A stretch of DNA of 64,000 nt, taken from Pseudomonas sp. ADAK13. Its GTDB lineage: Bacteria; Pseudomonadota; Gammaproteobacteria; Pseudomonadales; Pseudomonadaceae. The stretch spans positions 4,526,001 to 4,590,000 of the forward strand of contig NZ_CP052860.1 of assembly GCF_012935715.1 (NCBI RefSeq). The letters are read 5' to 3'. Every line of letters begins with the position of its first letter. Positions within the stretch are counted from its first letter, which is position 1. Positions 1 to 8,192 of the stretch are shown here, piece by piece. The position numbers and the translations under genes are program-made. The notes below the pieces were generated by a model. The model saw only the letters and a program-made list of their open reading frames with translations. It did not search any database and was not told the origin of the DNA.

Positions 1-863
1 TGACCTTCCTCGCCGTCAACTTCAGTGGCGGTGACACCGCGCTGGCGATCCTCGGCGGCCCGGATGCGATGCCCACGCCGGAGCTGTTGGCGCGGGTGCG
101 GGCCGAGTATGGCCTGGACCAACCCTTGATCGTGCAATACGGCAATTATCTGCTGCGCCTGGCCCACGGCGACCTGGGTGAATCCTACCGCCTGCGTATC
201 CCGGTGCAGCAGGCGATTGCCGAACAGATCGGCGCAACCATTCAACTGTCCCTGAGCGCCGCGTTGCTGGCGGTGGTGTTGGCGCTGGTGTGCGCGATCC
301 TCACTGCCAATCGTTCGCGCTGGGTTCGCTCGGTTGTTTCAGGCGGCGAGCTGGTGCTGTCGTCGGCGCCTTCGTTTGTGATCGGCATGCTGCTGTTGCT
401 GGTGTTTTCGTTTCATTGGCACTGGTTGCCGCCGTCCGGCTCAGTGGGCTGGCGTTCGTTGATCCTGCCCTCCGTCGCGCTGGCCTTGCCGGTGGCGGCG
501 GTGCTGACCCAGCTGCTGCGCCAGTCCCTGGAAGACACCCTCGAACAACCCTTTATCGCCATGGCCCGTGCGCGTGGCCTGTCCGAAACCGCCGTGCGCC
601 TGCGCCATGCCTTGCGCCATGCGCTGGTGCCGTTGGTGACGCTGGCGGGGTTCGTGTTCGCCAGCCTGCTGGGCGGCGCGGTGGTGGTGGAATTGCTGTT
701 TGCGCGCCAGGGCATCGGGCGCCTGATGCTCGACGCCACCAGCAACAAAGACGTGCCGATGGTGTTGGGCGTGACCCTGCTCGCGGCCACGGTGTACGTG
801 CTGGTGAACCTGGCCGTCGATTTGATCAACCGCTGGATTGACCCCCGGGCTAATCAAGCGTGA
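1..863 (+). CDS. ABC transporter permease, DppB/OppB type (5' end outside window)
   Basis: Inner-membrane permease of a peptide/nickel/opine-type ABC importer. The reading frame is open from base 3 to the stop at 861-863, so the gene begins upstream. The visible N-terminal part matches the DppB-like permease at 9851 almost block for block: the residues after the first membrane helix read ILGGP...PTPE...EYGLDQPL. About five hydrophobic segments follow, with the cytoplasmic EAA loop (MARARGLSETAVRLRHALRH) that contacts the ATPase. Its partners in the window are the DppC-type permease at 3241 and the double ATPase at 4101; no binding protein for this system is visible, and it probably lies upstream. 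Unusually, two enzyme genes separate the two permease genes. Confidence 0.9.
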   Translation, partial: TFLAVNFSGGDTALAILGGPDAMPTPELLARVRAEYGLDQPLIVQYGNYLLRLAHGDLGESYRLRIPVQQAIAEQIGATIQLSLSAALLAVVLALVCAILTANRSRWVRSVVSGGELVLSSAPSFVIGMLLLLVFSFHWHWLPPSGSVGWRSLILPSVALALPVAAVLTQLLRQSLEDTLEQPFIAMARARGLSETAVRLRHALRHALVPLVTLAGFVFASLLGGAVVVELLFARQGIGRLMLDATSNKDVPMVLGVTLLAATVYVLVNLAVDLINRWIDPRANQA

Positions 864-886
864 GTGCCTTTGAAGAAGGAAAAACC

Positions 887-2140
887 ATGAGTGCTTCGAT
901 CCCCGTTGAAGTGAGTTATGCCGACTTGCACCAGCGTTTCGCCGACGTATTTGCACGGATAGCCGATACCGCCGTCGCCCGCGAGCAGCAGCGCGAGCTG
1001 GCCCACGATGCGGTGGCGTGGCTGCGGGAGGCCGGCTTTGGTGCGCTGCGCGTGCCGCAGGCCCAGGGCGGCCTGGGTGCCAGCCTGCCGCAGTTGTTTC
1101 GCCTGTTGATTGAACTGGGCGAGGCCGATTCAAACCTGCCGCAGATCGTGCGCGCGCATTTCGGTTTTGTAGAAGGCCGGCTGTCCAGCCGCGACAGCGA
1201 GTCCCAGGCGTACTGGTTCGCCAAAGTCGTCGACGGCGAACTGTGGGGCGCCGCCATGGCGGAGCGCACCGACACCACCCGCAACTCGGTAACCCTCAGC
1301 GCGGTCGATTCCGGCTGGCAACTGGACGGCGAGAAGTACTACTGCACCGGCACGCTGTACGCCAACTGGATCGCCGCCGTCGCCCTGGATGGCGAGGATT
1401 TTGTCAGCCTCGCGGTGCGTACCGATGCGCCAGGCGTCACTGTCGAGGACGACTGGGACGGCTTTGGCCAGCGCCTCACCGGCAGCGGCACCACCCGCTT
1501 CAAGGCGGTCGACGTACCGGCCCGGCACATCGTGCGGCGCTTCAAGAAAGACGAGCTACGCGCCGAGTCCTACCTGAGCGCGTTCTACCAGCTGTTCCAC
1601 CTGGCGACCCTGGCCGGCATCGCGAATGCGGTGCTGCGTGACGCCACCGAATTCGTCAAAGGCCGCACCCGCGCGTTTGGCGTGCCGGGGCAATCGAGCC
1701 CCAAGGACGATCCGCTGGTGCAGCGGGTGATCGGTCGCCTGTCGAGCCTGGCCTATGCCGCCCGCACCCAGGTGCTGGCCGTCGCCGAGGTGCTGCAGGA
1801 GGCGCACGAAGCAGAGCAGGGCGGCTACGCCAACGAACAGCATTACACCGAGGCCGAGATCCGTGCGTATCAGGCGCAACAGATCGTGCTGGAACAAGTA
1901 CTGGAAGCCACCACGCTGCTGTTCGAGGTCGGCGGCGCATCCGCCACCAGCGAGTCGCGGCGCTTCGACCGCCACTGGCGCAACGCCCGCACGCTGGCCT
2001 CCCACAACCCGGCGATTTTTCGCGAACGGGCCCTGGGCAATTACTACCTCAACGACGTCACCCCCAACGCCGCGTGGCGCGGCCTGCAAGCCGCCGACGC
2101 CGAGCAGCAGGCCGCCCGCGACGAAGCGAGTGCGGTATGA
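887..2140 (+). CDS. Acyl-CoA dehydrogenase-fold flavin monooxygenase, SfnB/DszC-like
   Basis: 417 aa protein of the acyl-CoA dehydrogenase fold. It is closest in feel to the reduced-flavin-dependent SfnB/DszC group, which oxygenate organosulfur compounds, rather than to true fatty-acyl dehydrogenases. The N-terminal helical domain, a central beta domain with the GEKYYCTGTLYANW block, and the C-terminal RHWRNARTLASHNP block typical of DszC-like proteins are all visible. The ATG at 887 is chosen because a GAAGAAGGA ribosome site lies just upstream; an in-frame GTG at 860 overlaps the previous stop but has no such site. It sits inside an ABC importer operon, so its substrate is probably the imported compound. 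Reduced FMN would come from a reductase not encoded nearby. Confidence 0.85.
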   Translation: MSASIPVEVSYADLHQRFADVFARIADTAVAREQQRELAHDAVAWLREAGFGALRVPQAQGGLGASLPQLFRLLIELGEADSNLPQIVRAHFGFVEGRLSSRDSESQAYWFAKVVDGELWGAAMAERTDTTRNSVTLSAVDSGWQLDGEKYYCTGTLYANWIAAVALDGEDFVSLAVRTDAPGVTVEDDWDGFGQRLTGSGTTRFKAVDVPARHIVRRFKKDELRAESYLSAFYQLFHLATLAGIANAVLRDATEFVKGRTRAFGVPGQSSPKDDPLVQRVIGRLSSLAYAARTQVLAVAEVLQEAHEAEQGGYANEQHYTEAEIRAYQAQQIVLEQVLEATTLLFEVGGASATSESRRFDRHWRNARTLASHNPAIFRERALGNYYLNDVTPNAAWRGLQAADAEQQAARDEASAV

Positions 2141-2172
2141 GCCTTCAACCCTTCACTACAAAAGGATCACCC

Positions 2173-3225
2173 ATGCGTTACCGCCAACTGGGCAACAGCG
2201 ACCTTCAAGTCAGCGTGCTGGGCCTGGGCACCATGACCTGGGGCCACCAGAACACCGAGACCGATGCCCATCAGCAGATTGATTTGGCGCTGGCCGAAGG
2301 CATCAACTTCATCGACACCGCCGAGATGTACCCCACGCCGACCAAGGCCGAAACCTGGCGCACCACCGAGCGCTATATCGGCAGTTGGCTGGCGGCCAGC
2401 GGTCGACGCGACGAGGTGATCCTGGCAAGCAAAATCGCCGGCCCGGCCCGTGACCCCAGCAGCCAGCAGCACATCCGCGACGGCCTCAGCCATCACGACC
2501 GGCGCAACATCGTCGAAGCCCTGGACGGCAGCCTCAAACGCCTCAACACCGACTACCTCGACCTCTACCAACTGCACTGGCCTGACCGCACCACCAATAT
2601 CTTCGGCCAGCGCGAATACCCGTATCAGGCAGACACCCAGACCGTCGCCATCGAAGAAACCCTGGCGGTGCTGGCCGATCAGGTCAAGGCCGGCAAGGTG
2701 CGTCACATCGGTGTGTCCAACGAAACCCCGTGGGGCGTCGCCGAGTTTCTCAAGCAAAGCGAACGCCTTGGCCTGCCGCGCATTGCCAGCGTGCAAAACC
2801 CCTACAGCCTGCTTAATCGCCTGTACGAAGGCGGGCTCTCGGAGTTCAGCCACCGTGAAGGCGTCGGCCTGCTGGCGTACTCGCCACTGGCCTTCGGTGC
2901 GCTCACCGGCAAGTACCTGGGCGGCGCACGTCCCGAGGGCTCGCGGTTGTCGGCGGTGTACCGCACCTTCAATCGCTATGACAGCGCCTCGGCCCAGGAG
3001 GCCATCACCGGCTACGTGGAGATTGCCCGGCAACACGGCCTGACACCGGCCCAGTTGGCGCTGGCGTTCATCATCGACAAACCCTTCGTCACCAGCGCGC
3101 TCACCGGGCAAACCAGCCTGGCGCAATTGCGCGACAACCTCGGCGCGCTGGACGTGAGCCTCAGCGACGAGATCAAGGCGCAGGTCCAGGCCATCCACCA
3201 GCGCATTCCCAACCCCGCGCCCTAG
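2173..3225 (+). CDS. Aldo/keto reductase, Tas-like
   Basis: 350 aa NADP(H)-dependent aldo/keto reductase. The N-terminus MRYRQLGNSDLQVSVLGLGT, the FIDTAEMYP block with the catalytic Asp and Tyr, and the length match the Tas (YgdS) family of about 346 aa. Asp50-Tyr55-Lys-His type catalytic residues are seen in FIDTAEMY, in VILASK and in LYQLHWPDR. The start is ATG 2173 after AAAGGATCACCC. It is 32 bp downstream of the flavoenzyme gene and 15 bp upstream of the DppC-type permease gene, so it belongs to the same operon. It would reduce a carbonyl released by the oxygenase, but this is inference; Tas proteins have broad, poorly defined substrates. Confidence 0.9.
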   Translation: MRYRQLGNSDLQVSVLGLGTMTWGHQNTETDAHQQIDLALAEGINFIDTAEMYPTPTKAETWRTTERYIGSWLAASGRRDEVILASKIAGPARDPSSQQHIRDGLSHHDRRNIVEALDGSLKRLNTDYLDLYQLHWPDRTTNIFGQREYPYQADTQTVAIEETLAVLADQVKAGKVRHIGVSNETPWGVAEFLKQSERLGLPRIASVQNPYSLLNRLYEGGLSEFSHREGVGLLAYSPLAFGALTGKYLGGARPEGSRLSAVYRTFNRYDSASAQEAITGYVEIARQHGLTPAQLALAFIIDKPFVTSALTGQTSLAQLRDNLGALDVSLSDEIKAQVQAIHQRIPNPAP

Positions 3226-3240
3226 AACGAGGAGCCTGGC

Positions 3241-4104
3241 ATGACGCAAAGCATTGAAACGTTGAGCCGCAGTCACCCGTTGCGTCTTGCCGGGTTTACC
3301 CAACTGCGGCCCGGGCTGTTGCTCGCCGGGGTATTTGTCGGGCTGTTGCTGCTGGCCGCTGTTTTTCCACAGTGGCTGGCCCCGTATGACCCGCTGGATG
3401 CCTCGGCGCGCCTGGCGTTCCAGGCACCGGGCAACGTGCATTGGCTGGGCACCGATGAGAATGGGCGTGACGTGCTCAGCCGGCTGATTTATGGCGTGCG
3501 CTCGTCGCTGTTCATGGGCCTGGCCGCCACTGCGCTGGGGCTGGCCTGGGGCACCTTGCTCGGGTTGATCGCCGGCCTTGGCCCGCGCTGGCTGGACGGC
3601 GCCTTGATGCGCGGGATTGATGTACTGCTGTCGTTTCCCGACCTGTTGCTGGCGCTGGTGATCATCACGTTTTTCGGCCAGGGCACGGCCAATCTGATCC
3701 TTGCCGTGGGCATCGCCGGCGTGCCGCGGTATGCGCGGCTGGTGCGGGCGCAAACCCTCACGGTGCGCAACGCCGGCTACGTCGAATCCGCCGTCACCCT
3801 CGGTCAATCGCAGCTGGCCGTGGTGCTGCGGCACATCCTGCCGAATGCGTTCAAACCGGTGCTGATCCTCGCCACCATCGGCATCGGCGGTGCGATCACC
3901 GCCGGTGCCGCCTTGAGTTTTCTCGGCTTTGGCGCACCGCCGCCCGCGCCGGAGTGGGGCGGGATGATGGCCATCGGGCGCAGCTTCCTGGCCAACGCGC
4001 CGTGGCTGGTGGCCTGGCCGGCCCTGATCATCACCCTGACCGTTGTCTCCATCAGTGCCATCGGCCGCGAACTGTTGCGCCGCAGCGAAGGAAAGCCTCT
4101 ATGA
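3241..4104 (+). CDS. ABC transporter permease, DppC/OppC type
   Basis: 287 aa inner-membrane permease, second subunit of the Dpp/Opp-type importer. It shows the N-terminal helix, the diagnostic block GTDENGRDVLSR that follows it in DppC-like proteins, and an EAA loop in ESAVTLGQSQLAVVLRHILP. A good AACGAGGAG site precedes ATG 3241. The stop overlaps the ATPase start (ATGA at 4101-4104), pointing to translational coupling of permease and ATPase. Confidence 0.93.
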   Translation: MTQSIETLSRSHPLRLAGFTQLRPGLLLAGVFVGLLLLAAVFPQWLAPYDPLDASARLAFQAPGNVHWLGTDENGRDVLSRLIYGVRSSLFMGLAATALGLAWGTLLGLIAGLGPRWLDGALMRGIDVLLSFPDLLLALVIITFFGQGTANLILAVGIAGVPRYARLVRAQTLTVRNAGYVESAVTLGQSQLAVVLRHILPNAFKPVLILATIGIGGAITAGAALSFLGFGAPPPAPEWGGMMAIGRSFLANAPWLVAWPALIITLTVVSISAIGRELLRRSEGKPL

Positions 4105-5759
4105 CGATGAATATCCATACCCTCGGCCCGCTGGTCGACATCCGCGACCTGACCGTACGTTTCGGTCAGGCCGAACCGGTATTGCACGGTGTCAGCCTGC
4201 AGTTGAACCGTGGCGAATGCCTGGCGTTGGTGGGCGAATCGGGCTCCGGCAAAAGCGTCACCGCCCGCACCCTGGCCGGCCTCACGGGCAAGGAGGCTCG
4301 CGTCCAGGCCGCCAAGCTGGCCTTCCAGGGCGTCGACCTGCGCCAGCTCAATGAACGGGCCTGGCAGCAACTGCGCGGCGCGAGCATCGGCTTTGTGATG
4401 CAGGACGCACTGGGCGCGCTTGACCCACTGCGCCGTGTGGGCGCCGAGATTGAAGAACCGTTGCACCTGCACACGTCATTGGGCCTGGAAGCGCGCCGCC
4501 TGCGGGTGCTGGAGCTGCTGCGGGATGTCGGCGTGCCGGAACCGGAACTGCGCGCCAGCCAATACCCGTGGCAACTCTCCGGTGGCTTGCGCCAGCGCGC
4601 GCTGATCGCCTCGGCCATTGCCTGCAACCCACGGCTGATCATTGCCGATGAGCCCACCACGGCCCTGGACGCCACGGTGCAGGCCCAGGTCATCGCGCTG
4701 CTGGAAAGCCTGCGCGGTGAAGACAACGCACTGCTGATGGTCAGCCATGACCTGTCGGTGGTCTCGCGCCTGGCCGACCGCGTGGCCGTGATGCGCCACG
4801 GGGTGATCGTGGAGGAGGGCAGCACCGAACAGGTCCTGCAAGACCCGCGTCATCCGTATACCCAATTGCTGTTGCGGGCGGCCAAGGCGGTGCACTTCCA
4901 ACCCACCCGCCGGCTGCTCACAGCGGTTGAACCCGAGCCTGCGCCCCAGGGCGAAGTGCTGCTGGAAGCCCGCGAGCTATCCAAGACTTTTGTCGGCCCC
5001 GACGGTAAAACCCGCACGGTGCTGAACCAGGTGTCGCTGCAACTGCGTCGCGGCGAGACACTCGGCGTGGTGGGCGAATCGGGCTGCGGCAAGACCACCT
5101 TGACCCGCCTGATACTCGGCCTGGAAACCGCCGATGCCGGCGAGGTATGGATCAAGGGCCAGCGCTGGTCCGACCTCGACGCCCGGCAAAAAAGCGAAGC
5201 CCGGCGTGCGGTCCAGGTAGTGTTCCAGGACCCTCTCAGCTCCTTCGACCCGCGCTACACCGTGCAGCGTGTGTTGTTCGAAGCGCTGGTGGTGGCCGGC
5301 GTACCGCGTCACGCACGGCGCGACCGCGCGCTGGAACTGCTGGAACTGGTGCGCCTCGATGCCAGCGCCTTGTCCCGCCGCCCCATCGAACTTTCCGGTG
5401 GCCAGCGACAGCGCATCGCGATTGCCCGGGCGTTGGCTTCCGAGCCACAGGTCCTGATCTGCGATGAGCCGGTGTCGGCGCTGGACGTGTCGGTACAGGC
5501 ACAGATCCTGGAGTTGCTTGACGACCTCAAGCGCCGCCTCGGCCTGGCTTGCCTGTTCATCTCCCATGACCTTGGCGTGATCAACCACGTCAGCGAGCGC
5601 GTGCTGGTGATGAAGGCCGGCGAAGTGGTGGAGTCCGGCTCGGTGCGCGCGGTGTTCGACCGCCCGGCCCATGCCTATACCCGCGCGCTGATCGACGCGA
5701 TTCCGATCCTTGAAACCGACGACACGCCGATCCCGTTCTACCTGAACGTAGCGATCTGA
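4101..5759 (+). CDS. ABC transporter ATPase, fused double domain (DppD-DppF type)
   Basis: 552 aa protein with two complete ABC ATPase domains, equivalent to separate DppD and DppF. Domain 1 has Walker A GESGSGKS near residue 45, signature LSGGLRQR near 158 and Walker B LIIADEPTTALD near 178. Domain 2 has GESGCGKT near 324, LSGGQRQR near 430 and VLICDEPVSALD near 451. Both lack obvious lesions. It couples ATP hydrolysis to import through the permeases at 1-863 and 3241. ATG 4101 overlaps the upstream stop. Substrate cannot be read from the ATPase; neighbours suggest an organosulfur or similar small molecule. Confidence 0.93.
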   Translation: MTMNIHTLGPLVDIRDLTVRFGQAEPVLHGVSLQLNRGECLALVGESGSGKSVTARTLAGLTGKEARVQAAKLAFQGVDLRQLNERAWQQLRGASIGFVMQDALGALDPLRRVGAEIEEPLHLHTSLGLEARRLRVLELLRDVGVPEPELRASQYPWQLSGGLRQRALIASAIACNPRLIIADEPTTALDATVQAQVIALLESLRGEDNALLMVSHDLSVVSRLADRVAVMRHGVIVEEGSTEQVLQDPRHPYTQLLLRAAKAVHFQPTRRLLTAVEPEPAPQGEVLLEARELSKTFVGPDGKTRTVLNQVSLQLRRGETLGVVGESGCGKTTLTRLILGLETADAGEVWIKGQRWSDLDARQKSEARRAVQVVFQDPLSSFDPRYTVQRVLFEALVVAGVPRHARRDRALELLELVRLDASALSRRPIELSGGQRQRIAIARALASEPQVLICDEPVSALDVSVQAQILELLDDLKRRLGLACLFISHDLGVINHVSERVLVMKAGEVVESGSVRAVFDRPAHAYTRALIDAIPILETDDTPIPFYLNVAI

Positions 5760-5795
5760 CGTATTGGAAACAGTATCTACAGAGGAGTGTTCCTG

Positions 5796-7196
5796 GTGCC
5801 CAAGCAGCTGCACGTGAATTTGTTTGAGATGAACTGCGTCAGTCACATCGTCCATGGTTTGTGGGTGCACCCGGACAACAACCGGCACCGCTTCAACGAC
5901 CTGGACTACTGGACCGAGCTTGCGCAATTGCTGGAGTACGGCACCTTTGACGGTGTGTTCCTGGCCGACGTGATCGGCACCTACGACCGCTTTCGCGACG
6001 GCCCCGAAACCTCGCTGCGTGAAGGCATGCAGATCCCCAGCAACGACCCGCTGCTGGTGATTCCGGCGATGGCCGGGGTGACCAAGAATCTTGGTTTTGG
6101 CGCGACCTTTTCCACCACCTACGAACCGCCGTTCGCCTTTGCGCGGCGCATGAGCACCCTCGATCACCTGACCAAAGGCCGGGTGGGCTGGAACATCGTT
6201 ACCTCGTACTTGCCGAACGCCGCGCGCAACTTCGGCCACGACACCGAGGTGGTCCACGATCACCGCTACGAGATCGCCGACGAATACCTCGACGTGCTCT
6301 ACAAACTCTGGGAAGGCTCGTGGGACGACGACGCCGTGATCGTTGACCGCGAGCGCCGGATCTACACCGACCCGGATAAGGTGCGCTACATCAACCACGT
6401 CGGCGAACACTTCAAGGTTGCCGGGCCGCACCTGTGCCAGCCTTCGCGGCAGCGTACGCCGGTGCTGTTCCAGGCCACCGGGTCGCCTGCCGGCATCGAG
6501 TTTGCCGGGCGGCATGCTGAAGTGGTGTTCACCGGTGGAAGTGATGCGCCGGAGGTGCGTGCGAATATCCAGGCCATGCGGCAGAAGGCGGTGGAGCATG
6601 ATCGCGATCCGGCGGGGTTGAAGTTTATCGTCATGGCCGGGGTGATCGTGGGGCGGACCGATGAGGAAGTCAGTGCCAAGCTCGACAGTTATCGCAAGCT
6701 GGTGAGTGTCGAGGCGTCGCTGGCTCATGGGCAGTCGGCGATAGACTTGACGGCGTATCCACGGGATACCTTGATCAGTGATCTGGTGAGTCGGCAGGTC
6801 AAGGGGTGGGAGAGTTTGAGTCGGTACAAAGCGGACTCCACTGTTGGGGCGGTATTGGCGCAGCTTGGTGGTTTTAATCGCGAGCGGTTTTTTGTGGCGG
6901 GTACACCGACGGTGGTGGCGGATGCGATTGAGAAATGGCTGGATGAGGATGGGATCGACGGGATTAACCTGAGGCAGTATTTGTCGTTTGAGACAGCGCG
7001 GGATTTCATTGAATTGGTGGTGCCGGAGTTGCGTCGTCGTGGGCGGTTTCGTGAGCGGTATAACGAGGGCGAGACGTTGCGGGAGCGGTTGTTCGGGGCT
7101 GGGCAGGCGCGGTTGCCTGGGGACCATTTTGGCGCGCGTTATCGGGATCCGGCGGCGTTGCTTCAGCCGGCGTTGCCGTTGCGGTTTTCGTCGTGA
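5796..7196 (+). CDS. LLM-class flavin-dependent monooxygenase, NtaA/SnaA/DszA family
   Basis: 466 aa bacterial-luciferase-like monooxygenase. The family is FMNH2-dependent and includes DszA, nitrilotriacetate monooxygenase NtaA and SnaA. Visible family blocks are the N-terminal KQLHVNLFEMN strand, FDGVFLADV, GFGATFSTTYEPPF and GRVGWNIVTS. I start at GTG 5796, which has GAGGAG 8 nt upstream; GTG 5787 lies right on that ribosome site. It closes the first ABC operon, 36 bp after the ATPase. Odd point: from about 6535 onward the third codon positions shift from C-rich to G/T-rich although the frame and fold continue. Confidence 0.88.
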   Translation: MPKQLHVNLFEMNCVSHIVHGLWVHPDNNRHRFNDLDYWTELAQLLEYGTFDGVFLADVIGTYDRFRDGPETSLREGMQIPSNDPLLVIPAMAGVTKNLGFGATFSTTYEPPFAFARRMSTLDHLTKGRVGWNIVTSYLPNAARNFGHDTEVVHDHRYEIADEYLDVLYKLWEGSWDDDAVIVDRERRIYTDPDKVRYINHVGEHFKVAGPHLCQPSRQRTPVLFQATGSPAGIEFAGRHAEVVFTGGSDAPEVRANIQAMRQKAVEHDRDPAGLKFIVMAGVIVGRTDEEVSAKLDSYRKLVSVEASLAHGQSAIDLTAYPRDTLISDLVSRQVKGWESLSRYKADSTVGAVLAQLGGFNRERFFVAGTPTVVADAIEKWLDEDGIDGINLRQYLSFETARDFIELVVPELRRRGRFRERYNEGETLRERLFGAGQARLPGDHFGARYRDPAALLQPALPLRFSS

Positions 7197-7201
7197 GTTG
7201 A

Positions 7202-8033
7202 GAGTACATATCCGTTATTTAGGCAACGGCTACTTAGGGTTTCGCTCTTACAGCGAGTCACTTTGCAAAAGCGGCAAAGTAACCAAAACGCTCTGCCCCG
7301 CCTGTCGGCACCTCGCCTAGGCTCGGTGTTCCCTCACTCCGGCGATGCTCCGCGGGCCGCCGCGATGGGCCATCCTTGGCCCAGCGCGGCTAAACCGGCG
7401 TCCTGCCGGTTTACCCGCTCCGCACCCCCTGCGTTCGGCCTCGGGCTTATTGGGGCAGTCAGAGCCAGATCAAGATCAAAAGCAAGAGCACAGCGGCCTA
7501 CAGGCCGGCTTGAGTGGTAGAAGCCAGAGCAAAAGCCAAAGCGAAAGCCAAATCTGAAACTGATGCAGCTCTGCTTTTCTGTGGGAGCTGGCTTGCCTGC
7601 GATGCAGACACCTCGGTTTTTCAGGTGCACCGAGGCGATGCTATCGCAGGCAAGCCAGCTCCCACATTCGACCGTACCCTGCTTTAGATTTTGATGTTGC
7701 CTTTGCTTCACACCACTCAAGCCGGCCTGTAGGCCGCTGTGCTGTTGATCTGCTTTTGATCTTGATCTTAGGCGCCCCGTTAAACCACGCTGGCCGAACG
7801 CAGGTAGTACGGAGCGGGTAAACCGGCAGGACGCCGGTTTAGCCGCGACGGGGCAGGGACGCCCCGTCGCGGCGGCCCGCGGAGTAATGCCGGAGTGCGG
7901 GCACACCGAGCATTAGCGAGGTGCCGAGTGGTGGGGCAAGAGCCTTTTGGTTACTTTTGGGCTCCTTTCAAAAGTGACCCGCTGTAAGAGCGGAACCCAT
8001 AGCGGCCGTTACCGCAGCAACGGATATGTACTC
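7202..8033. repeat. 832-bp imperfect palindromic repeat element
   Basis: The whole gap between two operons is one large inverted repeat. The outer ends read GAGTACATATCCGTT at 7202 and its complement AACGGATATGTACTC ending at 8033. Inside, the arms mirror each other through GGCACCTCGC / GCGAGGTGCC, AAACCGGCGTCCTGCCGG / CCGGCAGGACGCCGGTTT and GGCCTACAGGCCGGCTTGAG / its complement. The centre (7580-7666) is a separate REPIN. No transposase and no credible gene is present. Similar long repeats occur in fluorescent pseudomonads; I cannot assign the family name. Confidence 0.85.
7580..7666. repeat. REPIN (REP doublet) at the centre of the large palindrome
   Basis: Two inverted copies of TGTGGGAGCTGGCTTGCCTG, joined by a short spacer containing the imperfect pair ACACCTCGG/CACCGAGG. 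The same REP type recurs at 47924-48010 and 51450-51536. Confidence 0.9.
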
Positions 8034-8141
8034 GGTCCACCTCATCCCCAAGCTGTTGCCTGACCAACACTTCCCACACACATTGTCGTTTTCCCCAATC
8101 TCCCGCCCGCCCAATGTCCCGTATTTACGGCCCCTGAAACC

Positions 8142-8157
8142 CGGCATGCCTTGTGCA
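8142..8157 (+). promoter_or_regulatory. Candidate sigma-54 (-24/-12) promoter of the second ABC operon
   Basis: CGGCATGCCTTGTGCA matches TGGCACG-N4-TTGCW with the invariant GG and GC correctly spaced and two mismatches (positions 1 and 12). The expected start point near 8169 leaves a short leader to ATG 8193. It also shares nearby AGCTGTTG and TGACCAAC words with the sigma-54 region at 21.1 kb. Confidence 0.5.
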
Positions 8158-8192
8158 ATGACCCAATCCCCGGACTTCAGGCCTCACTCATC

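Noticed and set aside
2167..3834. 555-codon minus-strand open frame opposite the aldo/keto reductase and permease
   Set aside because: The plus-strand genes have motifs, ribosome sites and operon spacing; this frame has none.
4977..7127. 716-codon minus-strand open frame opposite the ATPase and LLM genes
   Set aside because: It crosses two well-supported genes and shows only mirror-image composition.
7334..7906. 190-codon minus-strand open frame in the large palindrome
   Set aside because: It runs through both repeat arms and the REPIN, has low-complexity content and no ribosome site; it is a by-product of the high-GC repeat.
8151..8192. TTG 8151 as an upstream start of the binding-protein gene
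   Set aside because: It would put 14 extra residues before the signal peptide and lies within the candidate -24/-12 promoter.
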